Shown here: positions 32,788 through 36,423 of the stretch, piece after piece
Layout: each line of letters starts with the position of its first letter
Numbering within the stretch: position 1 is the stretch's first letter
From: Methanomicrobiales archaeon
GTDB taxonomy: Archaea > Halobacteriota > Methanomicrobia > Methanomicrobiales > JACTUA01
NCBI GenBank assembly: GCA_028678905.1
Contig: JAJRCO010000222.1
Coordinates: 1-36,423 of the forward strand
DNA: 36,423 nucleotides
Direction of reading: 5' to 3'
Position numbers and translations under genes: made by a program
The notes under the pieces: generated by a model
Database searches by the model: none
What the model was told of the DNA's origin: nothing
Seen by the model: the letters and a program-made list of their open reading frames with translations, nothing else

Positions 32788-33723
32788 ATGGATCCAGATA
32801 CGCGTTCACGGGCAAAAGATGCACTCCGCACCATCTTTGAGACCGCGGCCTACCAGGTAGACGACCTTGAAGCACCTCTTGATCTCTCCGCAACTCAGGG
32901 GGACACCTGCGTGGTTCTCCTTGCGTCGGACGATACTCCTGAGGTGGAAGAGTTCGATAACCGCAACTTCCGGTTGAAGATCAATGACAAAGATATTACC
33001 TGTACCAAGCTCCTGTTCACTACAAGGGACGACCTGAAGACACACCGGTGCGTCCGATGGGGTCTGGGCGATCTGGCCGCCTGGTCAGGTGAGGCCGCTG
33101 TGGCCCGGGTGATGAGGAAATTCTTTTCCATACCTCTTGCTGTCGAGGTTCCGCAACCGACAACGGCACCCGGCCAGGAACTGGTGGGGCCCGAGATCCT
33201 GCATTTCCCGGTGAAAATCACCGCAAAGAGAGCCGTCCAGATCGCCGGGATTGAAGGGGTTCCTCGCTGCCGTTACCTTCCCCACTGGCAGTATCAGGTG
33301 TCTGTCAGCGGAGAACGATCCTACAAGGGAAAGAGCATCCAGTTCAGCGGTGAAAAGAAAGGGATGCTGAATGCGATTAACGGTATTGAAGTGGAAGCGC
33401 CGGAGGTCGTTCCCGAGACCAGCGGAATTATTCCCGATTCCGAAATGGTACAGATGAAAATCGACAAAGAACAGGCGAAGCAGCGAATCATAAACGAGAT
33501 CGTAGAGTCCCAGACCAAGACCATCCGCCTGCGGCAGGAAAAGGGAGATGCGATCTATTATGAGGAGAAGGTGTTCCGGCCGGAAGGGAACGAAGTAAAG
33601 ATGGATCTGAACCTGATCTATGTCCCGGTGTGGAGCGTGAAGGGAAAGAAGATCATCGAGGTAAATGGATATACCGGCGAGGTGCTGACCATGCCGATGG
33701 ATGAGGGCTGCGAGATCCTGTGA
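32788..33723 (+). CDS. uncharacterised protein with PepSY-like C-terminus
   Basis: A 311-residue cytoplasmic protein starting MDPDTRSRAKDALRTIFETAAY. No signal or membrane helix is seen. The N-terminal 130 residues are alpha/beta with a VVLLASDD strand and may be a nuclease-like or sensor fold (speculative). The middle reads ILHFPVKITAKRAVQIAG...RCRYLPHWQYQVSVSG, and the end has DLNLIYVPVWSVKGKKIIEVNGYTGEVL, resembling the PepSY pattern in which a residue pair ends in TGEV. Two Cys lie in the DEGCEIL end and in CTKLL. It is followed 7 bp later by a flavoprotein reductase gene, so the two are one unit. I do not recognise the family. Confidence 0.65.
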   Translation: MDPDTRSRAKDALRTIFETAAYQVDDLEAPLDLSATQGDTCVVLLASDDTPEVEEFDNRNFRLKINDKDITCTKLLFTTRDDLKTHRCVRWGLGDLAAWSGEAAVARVMRKFFSIPLAVEVPQPTTAPGQELVGPEILHFPVKITAKRAVQIAGIEGVPRCRYLPHWQYQVSVSGERSYKGKSIQFSGEKKGMLNAINGIEVEAPEVVPETSGIIPDSEMVQMKIDKEQAKQRIINEIVESQTKTIRLRQEKGDAIYYEEKVFRPEGNEVKMDLNLIYVPVWSVKGKKIIEVNGYTGEVLTMPMDEGCEIL

Positions 33724-33730
33724 AGCACGC

Positions 33731-35059
33731 ATGATCGTCGTCATCGGGGGCGGACCGGCCGGGAGACTAGGAGCGATCCGCCTCGCCCATGCGGGAAAAG
33801 AAGTGCTCCTCCTGGAAAAGAAAAAGATTGGAGGACAGTGCCTTCACCACGGATGTATGGTCGTCTGCGCACTCAGCGATGCAGCCCGTTGGATACGAAG
33901 CGGGGAACAGCTGCAACAGCTGGGTATCGCTTCTTCCACACCGGCGATCTCGTTTTCTACACTCATAAAAGAGATGCAGAAGATCCAGGGCCAGATAGAG
34001 GCGGTCCTGGATGAGGAGACCCGGCAGGCCGGTGTGGAGATACAATACGGGGTTGAAGGACGGTGCGAAGGAGAAGCCCTATATGTGGACGGAGAACAGG
34101 TGCCGGCAGAAGCAGGAATCATCGCTACTGGATCCCGTCCCATCGTCCTGGATATTCCGGGCAGGGAACGCCCGGGAGTGATCACCCCCCACACTCTGGG
34201 AAGCCTCGAAACGCTTCCCCTCCGCCTGACTATCATCGGGGGAGGCATCATGTCGGCAGAGTTCGCCTATGCGTTTAGCGCGTTTGGTTCGGAAGTAACC
34301 ATCATTGCACGGAGTGGCTTCCTCCGTACTCTGGATCCCCTTCTGAGGAGAGGAGCGAGAACAGATCTGGAAGGGGTGATCATCCGCGAGAACACCCCAG
34401 TCACCGCAATCGAGCGATCTGGGGGGCTCCTTTCAGTGCGGGGACGGGACGACGAAGAATTGAGCGAGGCAGAGGTAGTACTGATGGCATCCGGACTCCG
34501 CCCTAACGCGGAATGTGCACGCGGACTGCGCAAAGGCGACCTGGGGGAGATCGTGGTGGACGATCACTTAAGGACCAGTGTGCCCGGCATCTATGCCGCC
34601 GGAGACGTTGCCGGACCACCGTACCTCACACCCGTTGCCCGTATGGAGGGGATGATCGCGGCAGACAATATCCTGGGCAAAGAGAGGCAGATGGATTACC
34701 GGGCCATCCCTCAGTCAATCTCGCTGTCACGGGACTTCATGTTCTGCGGTGAGCCCTCTGAGGATACCGCGGCCATCGGTTCACCTGCCCCGGCCGGGCC
34801 GGGTTCATTCTGGGCTGTTCCCTCCCGTAACACTGGTACGGCACGACTGATGATCCAGGGAGAGAGCGGAGAGCTGGAGGGTGTGCGCCTCATTGCGCCG
34901 GGTGGTTCGCTCATCGGTGCCTACCTCTCAGCCCTTATCCGCAGGGGATGTACGGTTACCGAACTGGAGGATCTCATCGAAGTCCATCCAAACACCGATG
35001 GCATCCTTCCGCTGATACGATATATGGGGGAATGGAACAAAAAGAGGAAACGGAGCTAG
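33731..35059 (+). CDS. FAD-dependent pyridine nucleotide-disulfide oxidoreductase
   Basis: A 442-residue flavoprotein of the dihydrolipoamide dehydrogenase/mercuric reductase family. The FAD-binding motif MIVVIGGGPAGRLGAIRLA opens it. The redox cysteines are C37 and C42 (GGQCLHHGCM), spaced CX4C as usual. IIATGSRP, the NAD(P)-binding LTIIGGGIMSAEFAYAFSAFGSEV and GIYAAGDV follow. The C-terminal dimer domain ends in EVHPNTDGILPL: the catalytic His-Pro remains, but the family's Glu (HPTxxE) is not present. ATG 33731 is chosen over earlier in-frame starts because it begins the FAD motif. Electron acceptor unknown; the Lys after the second Cys is missing. It is co-transcribed with the gene before it. 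Confidence 0.88.
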   Translation: MIVVIGGGPAGRLGAIRLAHAGKEVLLLEKKKIGGQCLHHGCMVVCALSDAARWIRSGEQLQQLGIASSTPAISFSTLIKEMQKIQGQIEAVLDEETRQAGVEIQYGVEGRCEGEALYVDGEQVPAEAGIIATGSRPIVLDIPGRERPGVITPHTLGSLETLPLRLTIIGGGIMSAEFAYAFSAFGSEVTIIARSGFLRTLDPLLRRGARTDLEGVIIRENTPVTAIERSGGLLSVRGRDDEELSEAEVVLMASGLRPNAECARGLRKGDLGEIVVDDHLRTSVPGIYAAGDVAGPPYLTPVARMEGMIAADNILGKERQMDYRAIPQSISLSRDFMFCGEPSEDTAAIGSPAPAGPGSFWAVPSRNTGTARLMIQGESGELEGVRLIAPGGSLIGAYLSALIRRGCTVTELEDLIEVHPNTDGILPLIRYMGEWNKKRKRS

Positions 35060-35127
35060 GGCCCGCGAAGAGGACACGATTGACCGCCGACTCCTCCACC
35101 GGTGTACTGAAGTGTACCGCAAAACGA

Positions 35128-35143
35128 TCTTCTAAGTAGAAGA
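35128..35143. other. 16-bp palindrome before the membrane-protein gene
   Basis: TCTTCTA-AG-TAGAAGA is a near-perfect inverted repeat with a two-base centre, about 22 bp before ATG 35165. It might be a regulator-binding site. The loop is too short to be a useful RNA hairpin. Confidence 0.35.
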
Positions 35144-35164
35144 GACCGCCCATACTATTTCATC

Positions 35165-35710
35165 ATGAGATCCAGACATCCTCGAAAAGTGATGGAAGCC
35201 GGGGTCGGCTACCTCACCCATAATCTGGATCTGTACGACCACCTGCGCTCATCCCTGCAGAACTTTACCTCGCTTGCAAACGGGATGCTCGTGATCAGCA
35301 CCCTCTCACTGATCTGTTCTCTCTGGTATTTTTCTCAGTTTTTTGTTTCTGACGGGATGATCAATTATCGCCTTATTCCTCTCTCGGTCATTTTCTTCGG
35401 TGTATCTGCGGTCGCCTTTTCCGCAGTTCGTGGCATTTTATTTCTGATCCAGTTGATCCTTGACCGGTCCCGTGCGGTCGCACAAAGCGCCCGTGGAAAA
35501 AAGATCAGCTCCCTTAAGGGCCATGCGGTGCGGGACTATATGCGGGGGATGGAGGGGGTGCTCTCCACTTCAGTCTCTCTCTGGTGGGATGCCCATACGA
35601 TGTCCCTACGGACCGTTTTTGTGCTCATTCCGGGATTTCTCTTTTACTTTCTGGGCCTCGCCACCCTACTTGCATACGCCCTGGGGTTGTTCATGGAATT
35701 CGGTGGATGA
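35165..35710 (+). CDS. multi-pass membrane protein of unknown function
   Basis: A 181-residue protein with about three hydrophobic helices: MLVISTLSLICSLWYFSQFF, then LIPLSVIFFGVSAVAFSAV with GILFLIQLIL, and a C-terminal VFVLIPGFLFYFLGLATLLAYALGL. The ends are charged, with an Arg/Lys-rich loop (DRSRAVAQSARGKKISSLKGH). No motif is recognised. It starts 105 bp after the flavoprotein reductase and may or may not be on its mRNA. The long loop between helices is probably cytoplasmic. A role as membrane partner of the reductase is only positional. Confidence 0.7.
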   Translation: MRSRHPRKVMEAGVGYLTHNLDLYDHLRSSLQNFTSLANGMLVISTLSLICSLWYFSQFFVSDGMINYRLIPLSVIFFGVSAVAFSAVRGILFLIQLILDRSRAVAQSARGKKISSLKGHAVRDYMRGMEGVLSTSVSLWWDAHTMSLRTVFVLIPGFLFYFLGLATLLAYALGLFMEFGG

Positions 35711-35831
35711 ATTAAAAGGATAAGGAATTCTCCTCCGCCGCTGAGATGATGTGGTAAAAATGTCAGGAAAGACCGTATCCGGGAAGAATACCGATTTGAG
35801 ACCAGAAGATAGTTGACCAGTCTCGGGCACG

Positions 35832-36044
35832 TCATGAAGTCGATGCGGACGGAGCAGAAGTCCTACCTTCTGCCTCCTCCTGATCGATTCCTGCATACCG
35901 AAACAAGGTACACCATTCATCGGTTTTATAGAGGAGCAGGCACCACTTTAACCGGCCTATCTCCTGCTTGATACAGGATCTGCGATCTTTATCGGAGCCG
36001 GGAAGGGGGATACCCCGATCCGGATAGATACCAGTGTTGCTCAT
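35832..36044 (-). CDS. possible small protein of unknown function
   Basis: A 70-residue frame: MSNTGIYPDRGIPLPGSDKD, then LKWCLLLYKTDEWCTLFRYAG and an acidic/Ser-rich end. Three Cys are present. Support is local: a GGTGGA ribosome site 6 bases before the ATG (36051-36056) and TTTTATATT (36094-36102, minus strand) about 26 bp further back than the expected start. This promoter plus ribosome-site layout is better than chance for a random frame. No family is recognised. The rest of 35711-36423 holds no other frame of note. Confidence 0.4.
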   Translation of the reverse strand: MSNTGIYPDRGIPLPGSDKDRRSCIKQEIGRLKWCLLLYKTDEWCTLFRYAGIDQEEAEGRTSAPSASTS

Positions 36045-36093
36045 TTTTTATCCACCATCCCTGAGCAGTATCTTCGCTTAATGCCGCCTCACC

Positions 36094-36102
36094 AATATAA
36101 AA
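36094..36102. promoter_or_regulatory. TATA-like element in the right-hand gap
   Basis: AATATAAAA on the plus strand and TTTTATATT on the minus. On the minus strand it fits the start of the small gene at 36044. On the plus strand it is followed by AGGAGG (36111-36116), but no start codon with an open frame follows. Confidence 0.4.
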
Positions 36103-36381
36103 GTTACGCCAGGAGGATTTCATCGCGCGGGTCGCCCACTCTGAATGCAGCGAACAAATCCCTACCTAAGAATTGGAACTCAAAAAACCGTGAAATTTCC
36201 GCCAGACTAATCTTCGTTTCAGCCCCGACCGTCCATAAATGAATTCCCATCGTATACTAAGGAAGTCCTCGCAGGAATATTCAGGACGACACGATTTTCC
36301 AAAAACCGAATGGAGCTTTGGTGAGCAAGAGGAATTCTGTGCAGGCTTATGATTGGATTGAGAGAAAAAGGGTGGATCGGA

Positions 36382-36423
36382 TCAGATATCCAGCGCTTCG
36401 AAAGCTTCCTTGCCGACCTTACC
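36382..36423 (-). CDS. C-terminal end of a gene cut by the window
   Basis: Reading leftward from the right edge gives GKVGKEAFEALDI and a TGA stop (36384-36382). The sequence looks like the tail of a soluble protein, and the 330 bp before it on the left has no gene in this frame. With only 13 residues no product can be named. Confidence 0.4.
   Translation of the reverse strand, partial: GKVGKEAFEALDI

Noticed and set aside
35100..35120. Apparent inverted repeat around GTGTAC after the flavoprotein gene
   Set aside because: It is a short direct repeat of GTGTAC; the arms do not pair.
1..36423. CRISPR arrays, insertion sequences, replication origin, rRNA
   Set aside because: No regularly spaced repeats, transposase motifs, Orc1/Cdc6 gene with origin boxes, or rRNA-like stretches were seen.

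Overview
The window is a piece of a euryarchaeal chromosome, most likely a methanogen of the order Methanomicrobiales or a close relative. The evidence is a set of archaea-specific genes (aIF5B, S6e, S8e, SRP19, Gar1, TFB, Rio2, archaeal DtdA, a Thg1-like enzyme, cupin-type phosphoglucose isomerase, COG2433/DUF460), the methanopterin enzyme MptE, a hydrogenase nickel GTPase (HypB), an NrpR-type effector domain, TATA boxes close to start codons, and Shine-Dalgarno sites of the GGTGAT/GGAGGTG type. Coding DNA is moderately GC-rich and tightly packed, with many 1-20 bp overlaps.

Layout. 1-3571: the 5' part of dtdA (minus), then a molybdenum-cofactor operon of a small Cys-rich protein, MoeA, and a MoeA fused to a periplasmic-binding-like domain. 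3674-12856: ileS converging on a Thg1-like gene; a PRC-barrel protein; a membrane M50 protease with CBS domains; then a minus-strand operon of a TrkA-N/DHH phosphoesterase, mptE, and a COG1031 radical SAM protein. 12937-15424: tRNA-Lys, a PPC/DUF296 protein, tRNA-His, and a 1.5 kb AT-rich island without a confident gene. 15425-19333: aIF5B, S6e, and a minus-strand set of S8e, an unknown protein and a DUF2240 protein. 19401-19968: a frameshifted GNAT acetyltransferase. 20003-22980: hypB diverging from srp19-PHP, then gar1-tfb. 23060-23445: tRNA-Ala and a small ORF. 23602-28923: a rio2-DUF460-thiL operon diverging from a TtuA-like gene and nadE. 28901-32471: phosphoglucose isomerase, a secreted S-layer-type protein, a divergent TrmB-family regulator, and an NrpR-domain protein without an HTH. 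32788-35710: an unknown protein, a disulfide-type flavoprotein reductase and a membrane protein. 35711-36423: mostly non-coding, with one plausible small gene and the tail of another.

The most informative observations are these. (1) The tRNA-His gene does not encode the G at position -1 that histidyl-tRNA synthetases usually need, and the same window carries a Thg1-like enzyme able to add it. (2) A TtuA/NcsA-family protein next to nadE has lost its PP-loop and all the iron-sulfur cysteines, so it appears to be a repurposed, inactive thiolase. (3) gar1 and tfb overlap out of frame by about 95 bp. (4) A perfectly palindromic TATA element lies between hypB and srp19. (5) An inverted repeat that looks like an operator lies between the TrmB-type regulator and a surface-protein gene. 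(6) An NrpR effector domain stands alone beside a duplicated promoter-like segment. No CRISPR array, transposase or integrase was seen.
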